Part shown: one piece after another, positions 1-5,936 of the stretch
Position numbering within the stretch: position 1 is the first letter of the stretch
How the letters are laid out: every line of letters starts with the position of its first letter
From: Deltaproteobacteria bacterium
Lineage (GTDB): Bacteria > Bdellovibrionota > UBA1018 > UBA923
DNA: 9,206 nt
NCBI GenBank assembly: GCA_016194795.1
Contig: JACQAX010000071.1
Location: forward strand, 1-9,206
Direction of reading: 5' to 3'
Translations under genes and position numbers: made by a program
The notes under the pieces: model-generated
The model's database searches: none
Told to the model about the DNA's origin: nothing
The model's input: only the letters and a program-made list of their open reading frames with translations

Positions 1-115
1 CGTAAAGCAGGAGCTTCTCGGTCAAAGTCGTCTTGCCGGCATCGGGATGGGAGATGATCGCGAAGGTGCGGCGGCGATGAACCTCTTTTTCGATGGCGGT
101 TTTTGGGGTACTCAT
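1..115 (-). CDS. prfC: Peptide chain release factor 3 (RF3), N-terminal fragment
   Basis: Only the first 38 codons are in the window; the gene continues past the left edge. RF3 is a cytosolic translational GTPase that removes RF1/RF2 from the ribosome after peptide release. The visible protein has a short basic lead and then RRTFAIISHPDAGKTTLTEK (residues 15-34). This is the beta-1 strand and P-loop (G1) of RF3; the SHPDAGKTT form is characteristic of RF3 rather than EF-G, LepA or TypA. The ATG at 115-113 fits the usual RF3 N-terminus; an AAGGG lies about 8 bases upstream. A TATAAG hexamer at 130-125 could be a -10 box, but no good -35 is seen. The gene is divergent from the small gene at 130, with only 14 bp between, so their control regions lie inside each other's coding ends. 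Confidence 0.93.
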   Translation of the reverse strand, partial: MSTPKTAIEKEVHRRRTFAIISHPDAGKTTLTEKLLLY

Positions 116-129
116 GGCTAGGCCCTTAT

Positions 130-357
130 ATGACAAAACTGACTCAAAAAATCGACCTTTTTACACAGCGCCGCCTGGAGCGGTTCGTGGACGATTTTCG
201 CTCGAAAAGCGGGCAGCTTCCCACGCTCAAAGACCTGGCCGACAACAGCTTTGACGGGGAGCTGGTCGATCGGGCCCTCAAGGAGGGGTTGATTGAGAAG
301 TTCTATGTCACCCTCACCAACGGGACCGTGCTGAAGGGTTATAAAGTAAAGCGCTAG
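130..357 (+). CDS. Small hypothetical protein, possible winged-helix fold
   Basis: A 75-residue protein that I do not recognise. The ATG at 130 is chosen over an in-frame TTG at 103, because the upstream choice would lie inside the prfC start. A weak TAGG (119-122) sits 7 bases before the ATG. The protein is basic and soluble with no signal peptide or membrane segment. Residues about 5-25 look like a charged helix. GQLPTLKDLAD (about 28-38) followed by ELVDRALKEGLIEKF resembles a helix-turn-helix pair, and the end, FYVTLTNGTVLKGYKVKR, looks like two short beta strands. This layout could be a mini winged helix, which would suggest nucleic-acid binding; that is inference from pattern only. It is divergent from prfC and 31 bp ahead of the carboxylase-like gene. 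A TATAAA at 340-345 near its 3' end may be a -10 box for the next gene. Confidence 0.72.
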   Translation: MTKLTQKIDLFTQRRLERFVDDFRSKSGQLPTLKDLADNSFDGELVDRALKEGLIEKFYVTLTNGTVLKGYKVKR

Positions 358-388
358 CCCCCCGGGCCCCCCGCCGCTAAAATGAAGC

Positions 389-1786
389 ATGCTCAAGCGG
401 GCCCGCGAAGAAGCCTTCAAGCCGGTCGACCTCGCGTCGTTGGTTTTTCTGCGCGTGGCGTTCGGCCTGCTGCTCGCGGGTTACCAGCTGCGCGCCCTCC
501 TCCACGGCACGATCGAGCGCAACTACGTCAAGACGATCTTCCACTTCCACTACTTCGGCTTCGAGTGGCTTCGCCCGCTGCCGGGTCGCGGAATGCTCTG
601 GCTCGACGGCGTGATGGTCGTCGCCGCGGTGCTTCTGGCGGTGGGCGCGGCCTATCGCGCGGCGGCCCTCGTCTTCGCCTGCTGCTTCACCTTCCAGTTC
701 CTGATCGACGAGGCGTTCTTCATCAACCACAACTACCTCATCTGCCTTCTGGGCTTCATCTTCGCGGCCATCCCCGCCCACCGCGCCTGCTCGGTGGACG
801 CGTGGCTGCGCCCCGGCCTGCGCTCGCGTACGGTGCCGGCGTGGTGCCTCTGGCTCGTGCGCTTTCAGGTCGCCGTGCCTTACGTCTACGGCGCCATCGC
901 GAAGATGAACGGCGACTGGCTCCTGCACGGCGAGCCGATGGGCTTTTACCTCTACATGAACCGCTCGAACGCCGTGCTCAAGCACCTCGTCTACCTGCCC
1001 GGCATGAAGTTCGTCTTCGCCTGGTGCGGGATGCTTTTCGACCTGCTCGTCGTGCCCGCGACGCTCTGGCGCAAGACCCGTCTTCTGGCGTTCGCGGCCC
1101 TGCTCTACTTCCACGTCTCCAACTCGTTCATGTTCCACATCGGCGTGTTTCCGTGGCTGATGATCTCGGCGACGACGATCTTCTGGGACCCCGCCTGGCC
1201 CCGAAAGCTTCTGCCCGCGACGCTCTTTCCCGAGAGCGACGCCCCACCCACGCCCGAGCGCTTCCGCAAGCCGATCCTGGTCGCCCTGGCGCTCCACGCG
1301 GCCATTCAGCTCATCGTGCCGTTTCGCCACTGGTTCTACCCCGGCGACGTGAACTGGCACGAGCAGGCGCGCCACTTCTCGTGGCACATGATGCTCCGGC
1401 ACAAGGAGACGCTCATCCGCTTCCGCGCCCACGATCCCAACAGCCACACCGACGCGTTCATCAACCCGAACACCTTCCTCAACTCGTGGCAGGTCTCGCA
1501 GATGAAGAAAATCCCCGACCGCATCCACCAGTTCGCGCGCTTTCTGGGCGACGTGCTGAGCTTCGGCAAGCCCAAGCGCGTCGAGGTGAGGGTGGACGCC
1601 TACGTCGGCCTCAACGGGCGCACGCCCGAGCGGATCGTAGATCCGTCCGTCGATCTCGGCGCCGAGCCACGCCGCTGGGGGCCGGCCGAGTGGATCTTGC
1701 CGCTAGCAACGGCGATTCCGGACGCCCAGATGCCCGCCCCCGAGTCGGAAACCCCCGACGCCAGCGACTCGATGTACAGCGACTGA
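389..1786 (+). CDS. Vitamin K-dependent gamma-carboxylase / HTTM-like membrane protein
   Basis: A 465-residue integral membrane protein of the HTTM (horizontally transferred transmembrane) family, the bacterial relatives of vitamin K-dependent gamma-glutamyl carboxylase. In animals that enzyme turns protein Glu into Gla using reduced vitamin K, CO2 and O2; the role of the bacterial members is mostly unsettled. Several hydrophobic helices lie roughly at 15-35, 70-105, 115-130, 150-170, 205-225, 232-262 and 295-310. Family signatures seen are FINHNYLICLLGF (111-123), YGAIAKMNGDWLLHGEP (167-183), FHVSNSFMFHIGVFPWLMI (241-259) and HWFYPGDVNWHEQARHFSW (314-332). K172 in AKMNGDW sits where the animal enzyme carries its catalytic-base lysine (K218 in human). 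The last 80 residues are hydrophilic and Pro/Asp/Ser-rich. No good ribosome site precedes the ATG. No propeptide-bearing substrate is recognisable next to it. Its stop codon lies inside an inverted repeat. Confidence 0.86.
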   Translation: MLKRAREEAFKPVDLASLVFLRVAFGLLLAGYQLRALLHGTIERNYVKTIFHFHYFGFEWLRPLPGRGMLWLDGVMVVAAVLLAVGAAYRAAALVFACCFTFQFLIDEAFFINHNYLICLLGFIFAAIPAHRACSVDAWLRPGLRSRTVPAWCLWLVRFQVAVPYVYGAIAKMNGDWLLHGEPMGFYLYMNRSNAVLKHLVYLPGMKFVFAWCGMLFDLLVVPATLWRKTRLLAFAALLYFHVSNSFMFHIGVFPWLMISATTIFWDPAWPRKLLPATLFPESDAPPTPERFRKPILVALALHAAIQLIVPFRHWFYPGDVNWHEQARHFSWHMMLRHKETLIRFRAHDPNSHTDAFINPNTFLNSWQVSQMKKIPDRIHQFARFLGDVLSFGKPKRVEVRVDAYVGLNGRTPERIVDPSVDLGAEPRRWGPAEWILPLATAIPDAQMPAPESETPDASDSMYSD

Positions 1787-1808
1787 TTCGGAAACGGGAC
1801 CGAATCAG
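1783..1808. repeat. Perfect 9-bp inverted repeat between convergent genes
   Basis: CTGATTCGG (1783-1791) and CCGAATCAG (1800-1808) are perfect inverted arms around an 8-base loop (1792-1799). The left arm contains the TGA stop of the carboxylase-like gene. A further CCGAATC at 1812-1818 could pair with the left arm instead. The position between converging genes suggests a two-way transcription stop or mRNA 3'-end stem, but there is no T-run on either strand, so a classical intrinsic terminator is not shown. Confidence 0.5.
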
Positions 1809-1841
1809 AATCCGAATCGGACTCCACCACCGGACCGAAGC

Positions 1842-2333
1842 CTACTTCTCTTCCCCAGGCTCCGAATTCCCCGCCAGAATCTTAGCCACCTCGTCAATAT
1901 CCGCCCCACCCGTCTCAGCCCCGCCCGACTCGGTATCCGCCTCAAGCGTCTTGAGATCGTCAGCCTGCACCACATCGCTCTGAAGGCGCCGAATCGTGTC
2001 GTTAGCCCTCCGAAGACGCGAGGCCACGGCAGCCATGATCGTTTTGAAGTACGGCGGCACGCTGTTGTAAATGTGGTCGAGCGAGCCGAAGTCGATCTCG
2101 ATGGCCTCGACGTCGGAGATCGAGATCGCCGTCGCGCTCCGAGGCATGCGGTCAAAGAACGACAGCTCGCCCAGCACCTCGTTGGAGCGCAGGCGCGCGA
2201 TCTCGACGAAGGCGCTGCCCTTCTTTTTGCGCACGGCCACGACGCCCTTGGTGATGATGAAGATGGATGTCGACGGCTCGCCCTCGGCGAACAGCTGCTC
2301 TCCCGCCTTGAAAGTTTTTGGGGTCGCCGGCAT
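1842..2333 (-). CDS. Cyclic nucleotide-binding (CRP-like sensor) domain protein without DNA-binding domain
   Basis: A 163-residue soluble protein with one cNMP-binding domain at about residues 5-115. The fold pattern is clear: FKAGEQLFAEGEPSTSIFII at the start, then LGELSFFDRMPRSATAIS (54-71). That second stretch is the phosphate-binding cassette, with G55-E56-L57 and R65-S66-A67 in the positions that hold the cyclic-nucleotide phosphate and ribose. A helix follows (95-130). The rest is an acidic, Gly/Asp/Glu-rich tail with no helix-turn-helix, so it is not a CRP-type transcription factor by itself; it more likely acts through a partner. The frame extends upstream to a GTG at 2381 and an ATG at 2363, but the ATG at 2333 fits best: it directly precedes the domain, and the predicted promoter lies inside the extended frame. 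It is convergent with the carboxylase-like gene and divergent from apaG, 49 bp away. Confidence 0.85.
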   Translation of the reverse strand: MPATPKTFKAGEQLFAEGEPSTSIFIITKGVVAVRKKKGSAFVEIARLRSNEVLGELSFFDRMPRSATAISISDVEAIEIDFGSLDHIYNSVPPYFKTIMAAVASRLRRANDTIRRLQSDVVQADDLKTLEADTESGGAETGGADIDEVAKILAGNSEPGEEK

Positions 2334-2339
2334 GAACAA

Positions 2340-2369
2340 ATTGTAACCTAACGCCGCCGCCATTGCCAA
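2340..2369 (-). promoter_or_regulatory. Predicted sigma-70 promoter of the cyclic-nucleotide sensor gene
   Basis: On the minus strand TTGGCA (2369-2364), an 18-base spacer and TACAAT (2345-2340) each differ from the sigma-70 consensus at one base. Transcription would begin about 6-8 bases past the -10 box, at or next to the A of the ATG at 2333. This predicts a leaderless or nearly leaderless mRNA, in keeping with the lack of a ribosome site just before that ATG. Confidence 0.55.
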
Positions 2370-2382
2370 CCGGCTCGTCACA

Positions 2383-2796
2383 ATGATATCTCAACAATTC
2401 ATGTACCGCGAAAGCACCCACCACGAAGAGCTGCAGATCGAAGTCCAGGCCGAGCCCGCTTACGTCAAGGAGGAGTCGCGCCCCGACGACCGCTACTTCT
2501 TCTTCTCGTACACGATCCGCATCAAGAACACGGGCGACGTGCCGGCCAAGCTCGTGAGCCGCCACTGGATCATCACCGACGGCACCGGAACGGTTCGCGA
2601 GGTCAAAGGCGAAGGCGTCATCGGCCAGCAGCCCCGCCTCGCCCCGGGCGAATCTTACGAGTACACGAGCTTCTGCCCGCTCCCGACGCCGACGGGCAAT
2701 ATGCGCGGCAGCTACCTCATGGTCACCGACGACGGCAAGACGTTCGAGGTGAAGATCCCGCTCTTTTTCCTGCGCGACCTCGGGAGCCTCCACTAG
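2383..2796 (+). CDS. apaG: ApaG family protein
   Basis: A 137-residue cytosolic protein, slightly longer than E. coli ApaG (about 125). It covers the whole single domain, a fibronectin-III-like beta sandwich. Conserved blocks are RYFFFSYTIRIKN (37-49), SRHWIITDG (59-67), GEGVIGQQPRLAPGE (76-90), YEYTS (92-96), and MRGSY (107-111). The molecular role of the family is unclear; in enterobacteria the gene lies between ksgA and apaH, and Salmonella mutants (corD) are altered in Co2+ and Mg2+ handling. Neither ksgA nor apaH is nearby here. The ATG at 2383 gives six extra residues over an alternative ATG at 2401; neither has a ribosome site, so the start is uncertain. The last base of its TAG is the first base of the GTG that starts the ThrE gene, so the two are almost surely co-translated. 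Confidence 0.93.
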   Translation: MISQQFMYRESTHHEELQIEVQAEPAYVKEESRPDDRYFFFSYTIRIKNTGDVPAKLVSRHWIITDGTGTVREVKGEGVIGQQPRLAPGESYEYTSFCPLPTPTGNMRGSYLMVTDDGKTFEVKIPLFFLRDLGSLH

Positions 2797-4058
2797 TGGG
2801 CGGGAAGCATCCCGCCCCGTCGTGCGACGAGCTTCTGAGCTTCATGGCCGAATACGGCCGCAGCTACATCGCCAGCGGCGGCCCGACCTCGCGCCTCGAG
2901 GAGGCGCTTGCCGGGCTCGGTCTCAAGCTCGACGTGCCCACCGACGTCTTCGCCACGCCCACCGGCATCTTCGTCAGCTGCCACGACCAGACGGGCGCCA
3001 ACCGCACGACGCTCTCGCGCATCAAGGACAGCGGCATCAACCTCGGCAAGCTCTGCTGGCTCGAAGGCATCTTCGAGGATGTGATGACGGGCAAGCTCTC
3101 CGTCCAGCACGCCGACAAGATCCTGCGCTCGAGGCACGTCCAGCGCTCGCCCTACAAGCTCTGGCAGATGGTGATGGCCTCGTTTCTCTCGGGCTTCGCG
3201 CTGAGCGTGACCGGCTTCAGCCTCTTCTGGCCGGCGCTCGCCAGCGGCTTCATCTCGATGGCGACCTGGTGGGTGTCGGGCCCCGGGCTGCGCTCGCGCG
3301 TCACGAGCTCGATCTTCCGCGACTTCATGGGCGCGGTGGTGACGCTAGGCCTCGCGTCCGTGTTCCAGCTCTGGATGGCCGCGCCCTTCGAGGCGCTCTC
3401 GATCGGCGGCCTCGTGATTCTCGTCCCCGGCCTCACGCTCACGACCGCCATCGCCGAGCTCGCCGACCAGAACCTCGTCTCGGGCACGGCCAAGCTCATG
3501 CAGGCCGTGCTGACGCTGCTCGCGCTGGGCCTGGCGTACATGCTCTTCCAGGATCTTTCCGAGGCCCTCCATCTCGCGGCCGCGCCCTCGGCCGGCCCGC
3601 GTCCGCAGGCGCTCGCCGTCTCGGCCTTCGGCATGATGGTCTCGGCCGCGTGCTGGAGCGTGATCTTCCGCGTCCCGCCGCGCTCGCTGCCGTGGGCGAC
3701 GCTCACGGGGATGCTGGGCTGGTTCATCCTAAAGATGTTCGCCTCGTCGCAGTACCTCGCGGCGGCGAGCTTTCTCGCGGCGCTCGCCGTCGGGTTCGTC
3801 AGCCTCGCCTTCAGCACGCGTTACAAGGTGCCGAGCCAGGTTTTCTCGGTGCCGGGAATCATCGCGATGCTGCCCGGAATGCTCGCGCTCACGTCGCTTC
3901 GCTCGTTTGCCGCCGGCAACCAGGACCATGGGCTCGAGCTCGGATTCAGGGTCGCGGCCACCGCCGGCTCGATCGTATTCGGGCTGTTCACGGCGCGAAT
4001 CCCGTTCGCGTTCAAGCCCCGGATCAAGCTGTTTTCCGCCTTCCGCGCCCGACACTGA
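2796..4058 (+). CDS. Threonine/serine exporter family protein (fused YjjP-YjjB / ThrE type)
   Basis: A 420-residue inner-membrane protein. The cytosolic N-terminal part (1-122) holds SGGPTSRLEEAL (27-38) and DVFATPTGIFVSC (50-62), as in the YjjP half. Helices then start at about 123. SIGGLVILVPGLTLTTAIAE (202-221) and NLVSGTAKLMQAVL (226-239) are the family core. From about 272 to 405 follows the YjjB-like half with VPSQVFSVPGIIAMLPGM (345-362). About ten membrane helices are expected. Corynebacterium ThrE has this same fusion and exports Thr and Ser; the split E. coli YjjPB pair has been linked to succinate export, so the substrate here is open. The GTG start shares one base with the apaG stop, and GGGAG at 2782-2786 lies 9 bases ahead, inside apaG. 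It converges on the metallophosphoesterase with 7 bp between and no terminator visible. Confidence 0.9.
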   Translation: MGGKHPAPSCDELLSFMAEYGRSYIASGGPTSRLEEALAGLGLKLDVPTDVFATPTGIFVSCHDQTGANRTTLSRIKDSGINLGKLCWLEGIFEDVMTGKLSVQHADKILRSRHVQRSPYKLWQMVMASFLSGFALSVTGFSLFWPALASGFISMATWWVSGPGLRSRVTSSIFRDFMGAVVTLGLASVFQLWMAAPFEALSIGGLVILVPGLTLTTAIAELADQNLVSGTAKLMQAVLTLLALGLAYMLFQDLSEALHLAAAPSAGPRPQALAVSAFGMMVSAACWSVIFRVPPRSLPWATLTGMLGWFILKMFASSQYLAAASFLAALAVGFVSLAFSTRYKVPSQVFSVPGIIAMLPGMLALTSLRSFAAGNQDHGLELGFRVAATAGSIVFGLFTARIPFAFKPRIKLFSAFRARH

Positions 4059-4065
4059 CGACGGT

Positions 4066-4848
4066 CTACTGATCCGGCGCGTGACTGGGCGTGAGCCGCG
4101 CGTGGGGCACGAGCCCCTGGTGCAGGACGATGCCCTCCTTGTTGAGCGAGTAGAGGTTGAAGACGTGGCGAATCACGTGCTGGGCCACGTTGCGCACCGG
4201 CACGCCTCCGGACGTCTCGCCCTTCTCGCAGCCCGCGTGCGCGTGGCCGTGGAAGACGATGTCGGCTCCGCCCTCGTCGGCCGCCTCGCCGAGAAGGTAG
4301 CTGCCGAGGAACGGGTAGATCTCGCGCTTCTCGCCGTGGAGCGTGCCCGAGATGGGCGAGTAGTGCAGGAGCGCGATGCGGTAGTCGGTGTCGAGCTCGA
4401 GGAGCGCCTCGTGGAGGTAGCGCGCCATCGCCTTCGTCGTTCGCACGAAGGCTTTCGTCTCGGGCTCGCCGAACTCGGTGGCGCACGCGCCGACGAAGCC
4501 GCCACCGAAGCCCTTGAGGCCGACGATGCCCACGCTCGACGAGCGGATCTCAAGCCGGCACGCCTGCTTTTCGAGCACGGTCACGCCGGCCTCCTCGAGC
4601 GCGCCGCGCACGAGCGCGTTCTGGTCGGAGTGGAAGTCGTGGTTGCCGAACACCGCCACGACGGGCACGGGCGACTCGGCCAGGTCGTCGGCGAGCGCGT
4701 AAGCCTCCTCGACGTGCCCGACCTGGGTCAGGTCGCCGGCAAGCAGAAGCACGTCGGCCACCTCGCGGAGCGCGCCCAGGTGCGCCGCCAGCCGTCCGCG
4801 CGAGAGCCGATCGTAGTGGAGGTCGCCGACGGCGGCGATCCGGATCAT
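4066..4848 (-). CDS. Metallophosphoesterase (calcineurin-like)
   Basis: A 260-residue cytosolic protein with the full set of calcineurin-like metal ligands: GDLH (D9, H11), GDL (D39), GNHD (N69, H70, D71), H162 in LLHYSP, and GHAH (H200, H202). Enzymes of this superfamily use two metal ions to cut phosphomono- or diesters; the substrate cannot be told from the sequence. It lacks the traits of ApaH (diadenosine tetraphosphatase), so it is not the usual apaG partner despite being close. The ATG at 4848 overlaps the stop of the upstream nucleotidyltransferase/BON gene by ATGA, with a near-perfect AGGAGGT at 4858-4852. Strong expression coupled to that gene is therefore expected. The C-terminal stretch after 240 is short and variable. 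Confidence 0.9.
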   Translation of the reverse strand: MIRIAAVGDLHYDRLSRGRLAAHLGALREVADVLLLAGDLTQVGHVEEAYALADDLAESPVPVVAVFGNHDFHSDQNALVRGALEEAGVTVLEKQACRLEIRSSSVGIVGLKGFGGGFVGACATEFGEPETKAFVRTTKAMARYLHEALLELDTDYRIALLHYSPISGTLHGEKREIYPFLGSYLLGEAADEGGADIVFHGHAHAGCEKGETSGGVPVRNVAQHVIRHVFNLYSLNKEGIVLHQGLVPHARLTPSHAPDQ

Positions 4849-5615
4849 CCGACCTCCTCAGCCCCCTCAGGCCGGGAGAGCACGGCCACCTTGAGCTGGC
4901 TTTCGACGCGGTAGCCGCCGGCCGCGTCGCGCGCGACGGCCTCGAGCGCGCGGCGATGCTCGTCGCTCGTCACCTCGCCGCGCAGGAGCAGGCGGTTGCC
5001 TTCGACCAGGATCTTGATGTCCTGGTCGCCGCCCCGCGGGTCGCGCGCCATCGCCTCGCGCACCCGCGCGGCCACGTACTGGCTCGAGGGCGCCCGCTGA
5101 ATGCCCTCCGGTCGCTGCACCTGCTGCTGCATCGGGACGGACGGCGGCGCCCACGGCTCGCGGGCCTGGGATTTTTCGTCCTGCTGCTTTTCGCCGTAGT
5201 TCAGCCGAAAGAGCTCGAAGATCACCCAGTTCGGCACCCAGATGTCGCTCGACTGCGCGTACGTGAGCAGCGCGAGCAGGCGGCGCGAAGCCCGGCGGCC
5301 CCGCTTGAGCAGATAAGGCCAGTCGACTTCGGCGTGCGAGAGCACCGCGAGCGCATCGTGCCAGTGGTGCGGGCCGATCTCGTCGTGGACGGCGCACTTG
5401 ATGATGATGAGGTCTTCGGGCGCCACCGCGCGCACCTTGCGCCCGTGGAACTCGATGCGGCGCGAGCGATCGGCCATCTCGTTGTCGAAGTAGATCTCGC
5501 CGCGCGACTTGAAGATGATGTCGACGAGGATCTCCTCTTTGAACGCCTTGAACAGCCAGTTCACGTCGGTCTTCTCGGTGCGAAAGCCGTGGCGGCCGAG
5601 CGCCTCGAGCGACAC
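4845..5615 (-). CDS. Nucleotidyltransferase-like C-terminal segment fused to a BON domain
   Basis: A 256-residue protein from GTG at 5615. Residues 1-140 match, by pattern, the C-terminal two thirds of a bacterial nucleotidyltransferase family of the pol-beta fold: LEALGRHGFRTEKTD (3-17), ILVDIIFKSRG (29-39), VRAVAPEDLIIIKC (61-74), and IWVPNWVIFELF (125-136). The part that normally comes first, with the GG motif and the Asp-x-Asp metal site, is missing: the frame closes at a TAG at 5648-5646, and neither of the other minus-strand frames restores it. Of the three catalytic acids only D32 remains, so transferase activity is doubtful. A Gln/Pro-rich linker (141-178) leads to a BON domain (about 179-245: VAARVREAMARDP, IKILVEGNRLLLRGEV). 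No signal peptide is present, although BON proteins are often in the envelope. GAGGA (5627-5623) lies 7 bases before the GTG. The next gene overlaps by ATGA. Confidence 0.68.
   Translation of the reverse strand: MSLEALGRHGFRTEKTDVNWLFKAFKEEILVDIIFKSRGEIYFDNEMADRSRRIEFHGRKVRAVAPEDLIIIKCAVHDEIGPHHWHDALAVLSHAEVDWPYLLKRGRRASRRLLALLTYAQSSDIWVPNWVIFELFRLNYGEKQQDEKSQAREPWAPPSVPMQQQVQRPEGIQRAPSSQYVAARVREAMARDPRGGDQDIKILVEGNRLLLRGEVTSDEHRRALEAVARDAAGGYRVESQLKVAVLSRPEGAEEVG
4852..4858 (-). promoter_or_regulatory. Strong ribosome binding site of the metallophosphoesterase
   Basis: AGGAGGT on the minus strand, three bases before the ATG at 4848 and inside the 3' end of the upstream gene. It fixes the start of the phosphoesterase and supports coupled translation of the pair. 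Confidence 0.7.
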
Positions 5616-5656
5616 GCCGGCGTCCTCGGGGCCTACGTTCCGACGCTATCGACCAC

Positions 5657-5663
5657 AAAGGAG
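5657..5663 (+). promoter_or_regulatory. Ribosome binding site deciding the start of the basic micro-protein
   Basis: AAAGGAG with a 5-base gap to the ATG at 5669. It is among the best ribosome sites in the window and is the main reason to accept the 56-codon frame after it as a real gene. Confidence 0.7.
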
Positions 5664-5668
5664 AATCT

Positions 5669-5839
5669 ATGCCGAAAATCAGCAAGAAGAGATCCACCGC
5701 CAAGCGTTCGCCCGGCAAAACGAAGTCGTCCAAAAGATCCGTGAAGTCGCGCAGCCGCAACGAGCCGACGCGCGAGCTTCTGTCGGACATCGCCAAGGTG
5801 GGGCGCAAGCTGCGGACGCGCGTCAAGCGCGCGCTCTGA
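5669..5839 (+). CDS. Small, highly basic protein (56 aa), possible nucleoid or RNA binder
   Basis: A short gene from ATG 5669 to TGA 5837-5839, preceded by AAAGGAG at the right spacing. The protein has 11 Lys, 10 Arg and only 3 acidic residues. Residues 1-31 are a Ser/Lys/Arg-rich, probably disordered stretch (MPKISKKRSTAKRSPGKTKS opens it) like the tails of bacterial histone H1-like proteins. Residues 32-56 (NEPTRELLSDIAKVGRKL and on) look like one amphipathic basic helix. I know no named family for it. Binding to DNA or RNA by charge is the likely role, as inference; an antimicrobial-like peptide or ribosome-associated factor are alternatives. It starts 53 bp from the divergent nucleotidyltransferase/BON gene and is followed by a strong hairpin at 5865-5902, so it probably forms its own short transcript. 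Confidence 0.68.
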   Translation: MPKISKKRSTAKRSPGKTKSSKRSVKSRSRNEPTRELLSDIAKVGRKLRTRVKRAL

Positions 5840-5864
5840 GCGATCGGAAAACTTCTGCCGTCGG

Positions 5865-5902
5865 CCGCGCCGCCCAAGCCCGTTTCGTGCTTCGCGGCGC
5901 GG
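5865..5902 (+). terminator. Strong GC hairpin after the basic micro-protein gene
   Basis: CCGCGCCGC (5865-5873) and GCGGCGCGG (5894-5902) form a perfect 9-bp stem, continued inside by AAGC (5876-5879) with GCTT (5889-5892) around a 9-base loop. It begins 25 bases after the stop at 5839. Only a broken T-rich stretch (CCTTTCTTG, 5911-5919) follows, so termination may be partial or the stem may instead protect the transcript. Confidence 0.45.
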
Positions 5903-5936
5903 TCGCGGCACCTTTCTTGTAAGAACAAACGACAAC

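Noticed and set aside
398..407. Palindrome GCGGGCCCGC at the start of the carboxylase-like gene
   Set aside because: A GC-only 10-base palindrome is expected by chance at this base composition and has no matching partner nearby.
377..1983. Long open frames of 383 (minus) and 533 (plus, other frame) codons over the carboxylase-like gene
   Set aside because: They are Arg/Ala/Pro/Gly-rich low-complexity products expected from a GC-rich gene read out of frame; the 389-1786 frame carries clear family motifs.
2345..2353. The 9-mer CGTTAGGTT on the minus strand, repeated at 7110-7102, both near a TTG-CA box
   Set aside because: The distance from the -35-like box differs by five bases (10 against 15), so it does not behave as a shared operator; two copies of a 9-mer can arise by chance.
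2363..2391. TTGCCA (2363-2368) with GATATC (2385-2390) as an apaG promoter
   Set aside because: The -10 part matches only three of six bases and lies inside the predicted coding start; too weak to list.
4059..4065. A terminator between the exporter and the metallophosphoesterase
   Set aside because: Only seven bases separate the stops and no stem followed by a T-run is visible on either strand.
2822..4914. Long plus-strand frames at 2822-4072 and 3907-4914
   Set aside because: They are out-of-frame or antisense shadows of the exporter and the metallophosphoesterase, whose motifs are complete.
4867..5928. A 353-codon minus frame spanning the nucleotidyltransferase/BON gene and the basic micro-protein, considered as source of the missing catalytic N-terminus
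   Set aside because: Its translation shows no GG or Asp-x-Asp pattern before the junction and turns into Arg/Ala-rich shadow sequence afterwards.
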